Positions 43,754-52,079 of a stretch of DNA of 64,000 nucleotides are shown here, piece after piece. Source of the stretch: JABWBP01 sp964522165. GTDB lineage: Bacteria > Calditrichota > Calditrichia > RBG-13-44-9 > J075. Location of the stretch: contig CAZFVV010000011.1 of NCBI GenBank assembly GCA_964522165.1, positions 9,035-73,034 on the forward strand. Reading direction: 5' to 3'. A program made the translations under genes and the position numbers. The notes beneath the pieces are model-generated. The model made no database searches and was not told the DNA's origin. It saw only the letters and a list, made by a program, of their open reading frames with translations. Within the stretch, counting starts at the first letter, position 1; each line of letters begins with the position of its first letter.

Positions 43754-45922
43754 ATGAGAGAAACCGAGAATATCAATAAACCGCGCAAGTCGAAAACCCC
43801 ATCTGCAAAATCCGAAACCGAATATCGCAAAACCATTGCGGAACTGGAAGAACGCCTGAAACTTCAGGAACTGATTTCTAGGATCTCATCCATATTTATC
43901 GATTTGCCGGCTAACGAGGTGGACGAGCAGATCGAGCAGGGCTTGAAACAGATCGTGGAGTTCCTGGGGGTCGATCGCTGCGGCTTTGGGCAATTTTCCG
44001 ACGATATGAAACAATTGTTCCGAACCCATTCTTACCAGAAACCGGGTATTGAGCCTCTTCCCCTTATTATGCTGACTTATGCTCTTCCATACTTTGCCGG
44101 CATTCTCCATCGCGGGGGAATTTTTGTTCTGGAGAATTCTTCCGATTTGCCGGACGAAGCTGTTGCAGAGAAAGCTTATTGCCAGCAGACCGGAATGAAG
44201 TCGAACCTGACCATTCCGGTTTCAGTGGGTGGTTCATTAATAAGCGGGATCGGTCTTGATACTTTTCACAGTTACCGGTCCTGGCCGAAGGAGTTAATCG
44301 AACAACTAAAACGGGTGGCAGAGGTATTTGCCCAGGCCATCTATCGCAAACGCGCCGAAGAAAAGCTGAAAAACCAGTTTGAGTTCGAGAAGCTCGTTTC
44401 CCATTTATCCGCCCGCTTTGTGAATATTCCGCCGGCGGAAGTGGACCGCCAGATTGAAGAGGGGCTGATGATGGTGGCGGAATTTCTGAAGGTGGATCGC
44501 AGCACCTTGCTGCAATTTTCGCAGGACAAAAAAGAATTGATCGCCACCCATGCCTATGCCGTGGAAGGGGTGGAGCGGGTAGAAAGGGTTGCTTTACAAG
44601 AGTGGTTTCCCTGGGCGGCAGCGAAAATCCTCCGCGGCGAAACGTTTTACTTTTCCTCTGCAAACGACCTTCCCGGGGAAGCAGCCCTCGACCGGGAAAA
44701 ACTGAAAAAATTAGGTATAATGTCAAACATCACCATACCTCTTTTCGTGGACGGCGCGGTTGAATATGCCCTGATGGCGGGCGCGGCTAAAGAGGAACGA
44801 AACTGGCCGGAAGAAATCATTCCCCGGCTGCGCTTAATCGGGGAGATCTTTGTGAATGCCCTGATCCGCAGAGCGAATGCGGAAGAACTGCGCACCGCCT
44901 ATAATGAGATCGCCCGGCTTTCCGAACAACTGAAGCGCGAAAACATCTATCTGCAGGAAGAGATTAAAGCAGGCTATGATCTTGAAGAGATGATCGGGCA
45001 AAGCGGGGGGCTGAAATACCTCTTTTACAAAATCAAGCAGGTTGCTCCCACCGATGCCACGGTGCTCATCGAAGGGGAAACCGGCGCCGGCAAAGAACTG
45101 GTCGCCCGCGCCCTGTACGAGTTCAGCAGCCGCAAAGACCGCCCGCTAATAAAAGTGGATTGCAGTTCCCTGCCCGCCAACCTGATTGAAAGCGAGCTGT
45201 TCGGCCATGAGAAAGGGGCCTTTACCGGGGCGCATGCCCAACGGATCGGGCGTTTTGAATTGGCCGACGGCGCCACGGTTTTTTTAGATGAGATCAGCGA
45301 GCTTCCCCTGGAGCTGCAAGCCAAACTATTAAGAGTTCTGGAGTTAGGGGAATTTGAACGCCTGGGCAGCTCGCACACCCTCAAAGTGAATGTGCGGATC
45401 ATTGCCGCTACCAACCGCAATCTGAAAGAAGAAGTCAAAAAGGGAAATTTCCGGGAAGACCTTTATTACCGCCTGAACGTTTTTCCCCTGTCGCTGCCGC
45501 CGCTGCGGGAGCGCAAAGAAGATATTCCGGCGCTAACGGAAGTATTCGTTCGGCGGTTCGCCAGTAAGATGGGTAAAAAAATCACCACCGTCCCCCGGAA
45601 AGTCCAGAACGCCTTGCAGAACTATTCCTGGCCGGGCAATGTGCGGGAATTGGAAAATGTGATCGAGCGGGCGGTCATTACCACGGAAGGGACCTCCTTG
45701 CAGTTAATGGATATTTTGGAAGACGCGCAAACGGTAAAGGCCGCCTCTGTTCCCAAAGAGAGTTTAGAAGAAATGGAGCGCGGCTACATCATCGAAGTAT
45801 TGGAAGAGACCTACTGGCGCATCGAAGGAAAAAACGGCGCCGCAGCGATTTTGGGCCTCCATCCGGACACCCTCCGCTCCCGCATGAAAAAATTAGGCAT
45901 CCGCCGCCCAACCATGCCCTGA
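43754..45922 (+). CDS. Double-GAF sigma54-dependent transcriptional activator
   Basis: 722 residues. Two tandem GAF-like sensors (~30-200 and ~210-375) share the motif FVN/IDLPxxEVDxxIxQGLxxVxEFLxVDR seen once in the paralogue at 26446. A coiled coil then leads to an AAA+ domain with Walker A GETGAGKE (~440), a canonical sigma54-contact loop GAFTGA, Walker B FLDEIS and a C-terminal Fis-type helix-turn-helix (GAAAILGLHPDTLRSRMKKLGI). It has no receiver domain. The start is ATG 43754 (GTG 43751 adds one residue) with AAGG nine bases upstream. It likely arose from the first activator by duplication with GAF doubling, or the reverse by loss. Confidence 0.92.
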   Translation: MRETENINKPRKSKTPSAKSETEYRKTIAELEERLKLQELISRISSIFIDLPANEVDEQIEQGLKQIVEFLGVDRCGFGQFSDDMKQLFRTHSYQKPGIEPLPLIMLTYALPYFAGILHRGGIFVLENSSDLPDEAVAEKAYCQQTGMKSNLTIPVSVGGSLISGIGLDTFHSYRSWPKELIEQLKRVAEVFAQAIYRKRAEEKLKNQFEFEKLVSHLSARFVNIPPAEVDRQIEEGLMMVAEFLKVDRSTLLQFSQDKKELIATHAYAVEGVERVERVALQEWFPWAAAKILRGETFYFSSANDLPGEAALDREKLKKLGIMSNITIPLFVDGAVEYALMAGAAKEERNWPEEIIPRLRLIGEIFVNALIRRANAEELRTAYNEIARLSEQLKRENIYLQEEIKAGYDLEEMIGQSGGLKYLFYKIKQVAPTDATVLIEGETGAGKELVARALYEFSSRKDRPLIKVDCSSLPANLIESELFGHEKGAFTGAHAQRIGRFELADGATVFLDEISELPLELQAKLLRVLELGEFERLGSSHTLKVNVRIIAATNRNLKEEVKKGNFREDLYYRLNVFPLSLPPLRERKEDIPALTEVFVRRFASKMGKKITTVPRKVQNALQNYSWPGNVRELENVIERAVITTEGTSLQLMDILEDAQTVKAASVPKESLEEMERGYIIEVLEETYWRIEGKNGAAAILGLHPDTLRSRMKKLGIRRPTMP

Positions 45923-45971
45923 AAGGGCATCATATTGTAGCCCAGGGATATGGTATTTTTCCCTTTCAGGG
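45917..45971 (+). terminator. Inverted repeat over the activator 2 stop codon
   Basis: CCCTGAAAGGG (45917-45927) pairs with CCCTTTCAGGG (45961-45971); the loop contains TATTTTT. The stem includes the stop codon. Possible terminator or mRNA-end stabiliser. Confidence 0.4.
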
Positions 45972-46152
45972 AAACCGCGCTTATCCTTCATTTCTTCCCT
46001 TCAAAAAGACATCTCCCCCCGGAAATTTCCCGGAAACCCGGATATTTCCGGGGGAACTAAAACCGCATCATTCGCCCCTCTGTTAACTCCCCAGGCTTTA
46101 AACTGTTATTTATCAGCCAATTATTCCCTTCCTGTAAAACCCCCTTTTAATC

Positions 46153-46168
46153 TGGCATAAAGATTGAC
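46153..46168 (+). promoter_or_regulatory. Candidate sigma54 promoter upstream of ABM gene 2
   Basis: TGGCAT-N5-TTGAC matches the -24 box fully and the -12 box except for C to A in the GC. It lies 230 bases after the activator gene and ~135 bases before the ABM start, in the same order as at the first module. Confidence 0.45.
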
Positions 46169-46304
46169 CTGTTATCTGTCGCCGCCGCGGAGCTTATAGG
46201 AGGTCCGAAAAAGATGTAAGCCCGCGGGCGCGCTCAAAGGCAGTGTCTTCGATCTCCCGGATGAGGTTCGTCGAATTATTGCCATAATCGAGAAGGCCGT
46301 CTCT

Positions 46305-46637
46305 ATGATCAAAATGGTTATCAATGCCAAAGCGCGACCCCATAAGCTGAAGGAAGTTTTACAGACCCTGGACAGCTTAATGGCCGAGTTGCGCAAAGAG
46401 AAGGGGAATTTAAGTTACCAATACCAGCAAGATAATCGTGATAACAACACCATTCACATCCAGGCGGAATGGCAGAGTTGGGAGAAGCTGGAAAACCATT
46501 TCCGCGGTAATTTTTTTGTGGTGTTGCTGGGCGCCATTCGGGTGCTGTGTGAAGAGCCGGAAGTCGAGATCGACGACGGATCTAAGGTTATGGGAATAGA
46601 GGCGATTGAAAAAGTGCGGAAGAAGGACAATCAATGA
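46305..46637 (+). CDS. Small ABM-fold (monooxygenase-like) protein 2
   Basis: 110 residues. The pattern matches ABM/YgiN proteins: KMVINAKARPHKLKEVLQTLDSL, the central NTIHIQAEWQSWEKLENHFRGNFFVVLLGAIRVL and a closing strand. It is a distant relative of 28391-28717, with the EWQSxExLxxHF core conserved. The start at ATG 46305 lacks a clear Shine-Dalgarno site, and the frame stays open upstream to ~46194 without a usable start. A strong AGGAGGT site near 46200 instead leads to ATG followed at once by TAA. It could oxidise quinones or bind a ligand. Confidence 0.65.
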   Translation: MIKMVINAKARPHKLKEVLQTLDSLMAELRKEKGNLSYQYQQDNRDNNTIHIQAEWQSWEKLENHFRGNFFVVLLGAIRVLCEEPEVEIDDGSKVMGIEAIEKVRKKDNQ

Positions 46638-46673
46638 AAAATAAAGGTAGTGAGAAGCGAATTATGCTGGCAA

Positions 46674-46745
46674 TTAAAATGGCTAAATGGCTAAATGGCT
46701 AAATGGTTCAACCATCCAACCATTCAACCATCCAACCATTTAGCA
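46674..46745. repeat. Inverted tandem-word hairpin (GGCTAAAT / AACCATTT)
   Basis: Three GGCTAAAT words and AAATGGTT, then CCAACCATT words ending AACCATTTAG, give an imperfect hairpin with repeated arms between the ABM and glycine-zipper genes. Confidence 0.6.
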
Positions 46746-46792
46746 CTACCAACATAAAAAATTACAAAACCCATATACAAAGGAGATGTAAT

Positions 46793-47545
46793 ATGAAATC
46801 AATTCATCGTAATTCACTTATCGTCATCATCTTGTTCCTCTTTTCGCTGGCAACCCTGGCCGATACCCTGGTGTTGAAAGACGGCAAAGTACTACAGGGT
46901 ACTTTTAAGGGCGGGACAGTGGAGGCGCTCCAGTTTGAAGTAAACGGTAAACTCGAAACCGTGGCGCTGGGCGACATCACTTCCCTCACTTTCTCGCCGC
47001 GGGAAGCCGCAGCCGCAGCCCCGCAGCCTGCGCCCCAGGCGGCTGCCGGCACAGCAGCGGCAGATGCTTCCGGCCCCATTACTGTTCCGGCGGGCAGCAA
47101 AATGATGCTGAAAACCAAAGACGCCGTCAGCACCGCCAGCCACCCCCAGGGGGCGAGGTTCACTGCCGAGTTGGAAAACGACTTAGCGGTGAACGGCAGA
47201 GTGGTTGCGCCCAAAGGCACCGTGGTGTATGGCACGGTACTGGAGTCCATAGGCGGCCGGGTGATTGGCGGGTCCAGGCTGCTGGTGACTTTTACGGAAT
47301 TGAGCCTCAACAATCAGATGATTCCCATTATAACTGACGAGGTAGGTGGAGAAAGCGGCAAAGGCGGAACGGCGAAGAAAGTTGGCGCCGGGGCGCTGAT
47401 TGGCGCAGCCGCCGGTGATGCCGGCGCAGGTGCGGCGGTAGGCGGCGCGGTGGCTTTGCTGACCAGCAAGGGAAACCACATCCAGGTTCCCGCGGGAACG
47501 CTGGTAGAGGTCAGCTTAAAGCAACCTCTGACGGTTCAGAAGTAA
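46793..47545 (+). CDS. Exported glycine-zipper protein 1
   Basis: 250 residues, not a named family that I recognise. A signal peptide (1-23) is followed by a small beta domain, DTLVLKDGKVLQGTFKGGTVEALQFEVNGKLETVALGDITSLTF. Then come an A/P-rich linker (~70-100), a second beta domain (PAGSKMMLKTKDAV ... VNGRVVAPKGTVVYGTVLES), a glycine zipper (GAGALIGAAAGDAGAGAAVGGAVALL, ~205-230) and a closing strand IQVPAGTLVEVSLKQPLTVQ. It resembles envelope proteins that insert a glycine-zipper hairpin in the outer membrane. AAGGAGATGTAAT precedes ATG 46793. Paralogue at 53934-54704. Confidence 0.65.
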   Translation: MKSIHRNSLIVIILFLFSLATLADTLVLKDGKVLQGTFKGGTVEALQFEVNGKLETVALGDITSLTFSPREAAAAAPQPAPQAAAGTAAADASGPITVPAGSKMMLKTKDAVSTASHPQGARFTAELENDLAVNGRVVAPKGTVVYGTVLESIGGRVIGGSRLLVTFTELSLNNQMIPIITDEVGGESGKGGTAKKVGAGALIGAAAGDAGAGAAVGGAVALLTSKGNHIQVPAGTLVEVSLKQPLTVQK

Positions 47546-47590
47546 ATGGCTAAAGAGGAGTATGAAACTAACACAGAAGGAGAATCATCT

Positions 47591-49396
47591 ATGAAACTAA
47601 CCAGACTCAGAACAGCCGCAGTGCTGGCGGTATTGATATTGGCGCTGGCTGCGCCGGCCCTGGCTCAGGAAGCCGCGGCTGGCCAGGGGGCTCGCCGGCC
47701 GAACATTGTTATCATCCTCGGGGATGACCTGGGATTCGCCGACATCGGGGCATTTGGCAGCGAGATTGAGACGCCGAACCTCGACTTGCTGGCGAAGGAT
47801 GGCGTGCGCTTTGCGAATTTCTATACCCACGCGAGCTGCTCGCCCACGCGATCCATGCTGCTGAGCGGGGTCGATACACATGTAAACGGCCTGGGCAACA
47901 TGGACGAGTGGACTGCGCCAAACCAGTGGGGCGTGGAGGGCTACGAAGGTTATCTAAACAACCGGGTGGTTACGCTGCCGCAGCTGCTCAAGGAGACCGG
48001 CTATCACACCTACATGGTCGGCAAGTGGCACCTGGGCAAGGCGCCGGACCAGATCCCGGCCGCGCGCGGCTTCGAGCGCGACTTCTCGCTGCTCGATGGG
48101 GCCGGCAGCTACTGGGATATGACGAATTTCACGGCGGCTGCGCCGCACTCGGTTTTCACCGAGGATGGCCGTTATCTTACGCGGCTTCCCGACGACTACT
48201 ACGCGACGAAAACCTACACTGACAAGCTGATCGGGTTTATCGATGCCAACCGGGACGACGGAAAGCCCTTCTTCGCCTACGTTGCCCACCAGGCACCGCA
48301 CGATCCCTACCACCTGCCGCGGGATTGGCGCAATCGCCATGTCGGCGAGTACGACCAGGGTTGGGACGCGGTTCGGCAGGCGCGGCTGAAAAGACAAATC
48401 GAGCTCGGCATCATGCCCGCGGGCGCGCAGCTTGCCGAGCGCATGTGGTTTGTGCCCGATCCCATCGTGCTGGCTCCGGCAACCAGGGCTGTTCTCGGCA
48501 AGAAGATGGAGCTCTACGCAGGAATGGTAGAGAACCTCGACTTCCACGTCGGCCGGCTGATTGACCACCTCAAGAAAATCGGCGAGTACGAAAATACGAT
48601 TTTTATCGTGTTCGGCGACAACGGCGCGGAGGGAACCGACCTCTTCAAGATGATCGCCGGCACGCCGGGCACGCGCGACTACCTCTTTGCGGCGGGCAAT
48701 TGGTCGCAGACCCATCCCAACGCCTGGGGCGATCCCGGCTCGTACGTCGCCTACGGCCCGATGTGGGCGCAGGTATCGATGACGCCCTTCAGCCAGTACA
48801 AGGGATGGCTGGCGGAAGGCGGTATCCGGAACGCGCTCATCGTCAGCGGACCCGCCGTTAAGCGGCCCGGGGGGAGCATCAACCACGGGCTCATGCACGT
48901 GGCCGACCTCATGCCAACGCTGCTCGAAATCGCAGGCGTCAGCTATCCGCAGGCCCGGGATGGGCAGGAACTGCCCGCGCTTATGGGCAAGTCCTGGGGC
49001 CGGGTGCTGGCGGGAGAGGCGGAGTCGCCGCGAACGGAGGAGGACTACCTGGCCTGGGAAATCTTCGGCAACCACGCGGTGCGGCAGGGCGACTGGAAGC
49101 TCCGCTGGCAATACAAGTCGTTCGGCAAGGGCGACTGGGAACTGTTCAATCTCGCTACCGACCCCACCGAGCGAAAGGATATCGCCGCAGAGCACCCCGA
49201 AAAGGTGAAGGCGCTGGTCGCGCTCTGGGACAGTTATGCCCGGGCGAACAACGTGGTGTTGCCGAACCGCTCGGTGTTCGAGACCCTGGAAGACCAGCTT
49301 CCGCCGCGCGTCCCGGACGACCCGGGTTACCCGCCGCTGATCTACAAGCGGCAGTTCACGCCGCCAGCGGATATGATGGCCGAACCGAAGAAATGA
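47591..49396 (+). CDS. Formylglycine-dependent arylsulfatase 3
   Basis: 601 residues: signal peptide (1-25), metal site LGDDLGF (44-47), canonical signature CSPTR (Cys83, Arg87), and later GDNGAEG metal residues. The C-terminus FNLATDPTERKDIAAEHPEKVKALVALWDSYA is the usual type I sulfatase tail. GAAGGAGAATCATCT precedes ATG 47591; a start at 47546 abuts the glycine-zipper gene but lacks a signal peptide. Codon use (many CTC, GCG, CGC) is more GC-rich than in flanking genes, suggesting transfer from a high-GC donor. It is followed by an SphA-like porin, a common sulfatase companion. Confidence 0.92.
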   Translation: MKLTRLRTAAVLAVLILALAAPALAQEAAAGQGARRPNIVIILGDDLGFADIGAFGSEIETPNLDLLAKDGVRFANFYTHASCSPTRSMLLSGVDTHVNGLGNMDEWTAPNQWGVEGYEGYLNNRVVTLPQLLKETGYHTYMVGKWHLGKAPDQIPAARGFERDFSLLDGAGSYWDMTNFTAAAPHSVFTEDGRYLTRLPDDYYATKTYTDKLIGFIDANRDDGKPFFAYVAHQAPHDPYHLPRDWRNRHVGEYDQGWDAVRQARLKRQIELGIMPAGAQLAERMWFVPDPIVLAPATRAVLGKKMELYAGMVENLDFHVGRLIDHLKKIGEYENTIFIVFGDNGAEGTDLFKMIAGTPGTRDYLFAAGNWSQTHPNAWGDPGSYVAYGPMWAQVSMTPFSQYKGWLAEGGIRNALIVSGPAVKRPGGSINHGLMHVADLMPTLLEIAGVSYPQARDGQELPALMGKSWGRVLAGEAESPRTEEDYLAWEIFGNHAVRQGDWKLRWQYKSFGKGDWELFNLATDPTERKDIAAEHPEKVKALVALWDSYARANNVVLPNRSVFETLEDQLPPRVPDDPGYPPLIYKRQFTPPADMMAEPKK

Positions 49397-49434
49397 CCTG
49401 ATTATTCTACAAAACCTTTTTTAAGGAGAAATTC

Positions 49435-50460
49435 ATGCACAAACAAAAAATTCTGAACAATCAGGGAAACCCCGCGAAGCACATTGCTTTCCGGCGGCTT
49501 CTTCCGGCGGCCGTGTTTGCCTTCGCGGTAATTTGCCCTGTCCTCACCTTTGCCCAGGTGCCGCCGCGTTTTTATTGGAAGAGCCTCGCCGGCGCCAATG
49601 CCGTGGTGGTGCTCCCGCAGTCGTTGAGCGGCAATGCCAACCCCCTTGATCCGGCACATACCGTGTCGGCAGATGCACAGTTCGATGCCACGGTGCTCGT
49701 GGCTGGTTACGGAAAGCTTTTGCCCTTGTTCGGCCGGAGCAGCCTGGTGGCCTTGCTCGTTCCCATGGGCCGGCTCTCCGGCGAGGCCACTGTCGCCGGC
49801 CTGACCACCAAACAGGACGCCTCGGGCTATGGCGACCCGTTGTTAGAGATTGGTGTAAATCTGATAGGTCCAAAACCGCTTATGGGCATCCCCGCTCTCC
49901 TGCGTTATCAGCCGGGCTTCTCGCTCGACGTTATTCTGGATGTGGCGTTTCCAATCGGTGAATACGATTCCAGCCAGGTTCTGAATCTCGGCCAGAACCG
50001 CTGGTATGGCCGGGTGGGCGCGCCCATTGTCTGGCAAATCGGTTCGTGGGTACCCGGCCGGCGCACCACCTTCGAGATGCTTCCCGCCCTCTGGTTTTTC
50101 TCCGACAACAACGAATATCATGGCGGAAAGACGCTGAAGACCGACCCGATTTTTCAAGTGGAAGGCCATTTGACGCGCGACTTTACGGAAACGTTTTGGG
50201 GATCGTTTGACGGGGTGTGGGCCACCGGCGGCCAGGCCAGCATCGACGGGGTCCAGGGAGAGAAGCTGAACAATCTCGGATTCGGCTTCACGCTCGGATA
50301 TCAACTCAACGAGAATATCCAGCTCACAACCACTTACCTGGCGACCGTCAATGACGAGGAACCTACCGACTTGCGGATGGACGGGTTCCGGCTCTCGTTC
50401 ACCTATGGCTGGCATAAGGTAATCGAAGGGATGAAGAGGCTCGGGGAGCATGGCCAATAG
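49435..50460 (+). CDS. SphA/MetA-pathway-type outer-membrane porin 2
   Basis: 341 residues with a signal peptide (hydrophobic ~21-40, cleaved near TFAQ) and barrel strands typical of the phenol-degradation MetA-type porin family: GANAVVVLPQSLSGNANPLDP, GYGDPLLEIGVNLIG, LDVAFPIGEYDSSQVLNLGQNRWYGRVGAPIVWQIG. AAGGAGAAATTC precedes ATG 49435. It sits 38 bases after sulfatase 3, probably in one transcript, and may admit a sulfated hydrophobic or aromatic substrate. Confidence 0.8.
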   Translation: MHKQKILNNQGNPAKHIAFRRLLPAAVFAFAVICPVLTFAQVPPRFYWKSLAGANAVVVLPQSLSGNANPLDPAHTVSADAQFDATVLVAGYGKLLPLFGRSSLVALLVPMGRLSGEATVAGLTTKQDASGYGDPLLEIGVNLIGPKPLMGIPALLRYQPGFSLDVILDVAFPIGEYDSSQVLNLGQNRWYGRVGAPIVWQIGSWVPGRRTTFEMLPALWFFSDNNEYHGGKTLKTDPIFQVEGHLTRDFTETFWGSFDGVWATGGQASIDGVQGEKLNNLGFGFTLGYQLNENIQLTTTYLATVNDEEPTDLRMDGFRLSFTYGWHKVIEGMKRLGEHGQ

Positions 50461-50609
50461 TGAGGAAAAAATCAGATGTTAAAATCTGAATCGGAATAAT
50501 TAACATACCCATTAAACAATGTGTGGAGAACGCAATGAGAAAGAATGAGTATTCAATTGGCTACACGCTCAAGAAAACCCAAGAATCAAACCAAAAAAGG
50601 AGAAATGCC

Positions 50610-51194
50610 ATGAAACAATTTTCAACTATCCTGTTGATGCTGCTCATCAGTCTTAGCCTGGCGCAGGCCCAGCACAAGCCGGGATCCGGTTTGCTCATTT
50701 TCAACGTCGGATTCACCGAGGCATCGCCGGAAGACCTGGACAACGACCTGAACGGAAATACCTTTTCGGTGAGTTATGAAAAATCCAACTATCAGGGCAA
50801 ACTGGCCGGCGGGGTGAGCATCGCCTACTCGACGACTTCCGCTGATTCCATAACCGCCTCAGGACAGGAAGTGCAGCGCCTCAACTCCGTAAGTTACGAG
50901 GTGCTCCCCATTATGCTATACGGAAAATTCCTGTTTGGCTCCCCGAAGGTAAAAGGATTTATCGGCGGCGGCTTTGGCATTCAGTTTTCCAAGGTTAAGT
51001 CCTTCCTGGAAAACGTGCAGGTAGAGGGTTCGAACAGCGGATTCCTGGTCGGCGGCACAGCCGGGCTCAATTTTTTTCTTAACGAGAAAATACTGCTCAA
51101 TGCCAACTACAGCCTGAGCTACCTGGGCAACAGTTATTACAAGGATGGTGTGGCGCATAATATCAACATCGGGCTTGGGTTTCAATTCTTTTAA
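50610..51194 (+). CDS. Small outer-membrane beta-barrel protein
   Basis: 194 residues: signal peptide (1-20, SLSLAQAQ) and an eight-strand-like barrel with terminal GLGFQFF (C-terminal phenylalanine). Glycine-rich FIGGGFGIQFSKV and FLVGGTAGLNFFLNEKILLNANYSLSYLG are typical OmpW/OmpA-like hairpins. AAAAGGAGAAATGCC precedes ATG 50610. Function unknown. Confidence 0.7.
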   Translation: MKQFSTILLMLLISLSLAQAQHKPGSGLLIFNVGFTEASPEDLDNDLNGNTFSVSYEKSNYQGKLAGGVSIAYSTTSADSITASGQEVQRLNSVSYEVLPIMLYGKFLFGSPKVKGFIGGGFGIQFSKVKSFLENVQVEGSNSGFLVGGTAGLNFFLNEKILLNANYSLSYLGNSYYKDGVAHNINIGLGFQFF

Positions 51195-51207
51195 GAATAG
51201 CGCCAGG

Positions 51208-51364
51208 GAAGCCGTTTTAAAAGTATTATCTTATGCCACCCCCGCAAGGGGCTCCTTACGGAGGAAGTCACAAAAGCACAAAGTTTCACCAAAAATTTTA
51301 AATATCTTTTAGTGAAACTTTGTGTCTTAGAGCCTTCGTGGCTGTTTCTAAAACAGCCTCTGAG
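51208..51364. repeat. Dispersed terminal-inverted-repeat element, copy 2
   Basis: Same ends as 1157-1289 (CGTTTTAAAAG left, CTAAAACAGCCTCTGAG right) and the same CACAAAGTTTCACC / GTGAAACTTTGTG core, but with an extra GC-rich insert (CCCCCGCAAGGGGCTCCTTACG) in the left arm. Confidence 0.75.
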
Positions 51365-51459
51365 ATTTAATGAGAAAGGATTTGCAACGCTACCGGTAAA
51401 CCGCTGAACGCTGGTTTTGACAGGTGGATTATCTTGTCGGCTAATGACGGTAATAAATT

Positions 51460-51496
51460 GTGTTCATGTGTTCAAGTTACCCGAACACATGAACAC
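51460..51496. repeat. Perfect inverted repeat of GTTCATGT words
   Basis: GTGTTCATGTGTTC (51460-51473) and GAACACATGAACAC (51483-51496), a 14-bp perfect stem with a 9-base loop, ahead of the DUF4136 gene. Word-duplicated arms are like other intergenic hairpins here. Operator or terminator function is unclear. Confidence 0.6.
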
Positions 51497-51531
51497 ACGA
51501 ACACGATCCATGACAAAACATAGGAGACTCC

Positions 51532-52053
51532 ATGATGAAAAAAGCAAGCGTTGTTCTCGTTTTCGCGTTATTGGCGTTCATAGTAAGCTGTGGGCCATCC
51601 ATCAGCGTTAACCATGATTATGACCCCGGCTATAATTTCGCCAACCTGAAATCTTACAACTGGATGAAGATAACCGTGCCGCAAGGAGCCAGCGAACTGG
51701 TGATCAAACGTTTCATGAACGCGATTGACAAGGAATTGGAAGCCAAAGGAATGGTAAAGTCCCAGGAGAATCCCGATTTTTTAATCGCCGTGCAGGGATT
51801 GACCCAGACCAAAGTGAATGTAACTGATTACGGCTATGGCTACCGACGCTGGGGAGCAGGCGGGGTTGATGTCAGCACCTACGAGGAAGGTACGGTTTTA
51901 CTGGATTTTGTGGATGGCAAGAGCCAGGAAATGTTCTGGCGCGGTGCGGCAACCGGCACGGCGGAACCGGGACTTTCGGCGGAAAAACAGGAGCAAAAGT
52001 TTGCCATGGCCGCCTCCAAACTGCTGGCTAAATTTTCCCCGGCGGGGAAATAA
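51532..52053 (+). CDS. DUF4136-family lipoprotein
   Basis: 173 residues. A lipoprotein signal (LLAFIVSCG, Cys21) precedes a domain matching DUF4136: SVNHDYDPGYNFANLKSYNWM near the start, a KRFMNAIDKELEAKGM helix, NPDFLIAVQ strand and a YEEGTVLLDFVDGKSQEMFWRGAATG block. These are periplasmic or outer-membrane lipoproteins of unknown role. TAGGAGACTCC precedes ATG 51532. A deleted relic of the same gene type is at 59260-59343. The DUF2252 gene follows after 26 bases. Confidence 0.82.
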   Translation: MMKKASVVLVFALLAFIVSCGPSISVNHDYDPGYNFANLKSYNWMKITVPQGASELVIKRFMNAIDKELEAKGMVKSQENPDFLIAVQGLTQTKVNVTDYGYGYRRWGAGGVDVSTYEEGTVLLDFVDGKSQEMFWRGAATGTAEPGLSAEKQEQKFAMAASKLLAKFSPAGK

Positions 52054-52079
52054 GGGGCGCTGTTGGAAGGAGATTATCC

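Noticed and set aside
47954..49195. 413-codon open frame on the minus strand
   Set aside because: Antisense to sulfatase 3; a by-product of its GC-rich third codon positions.
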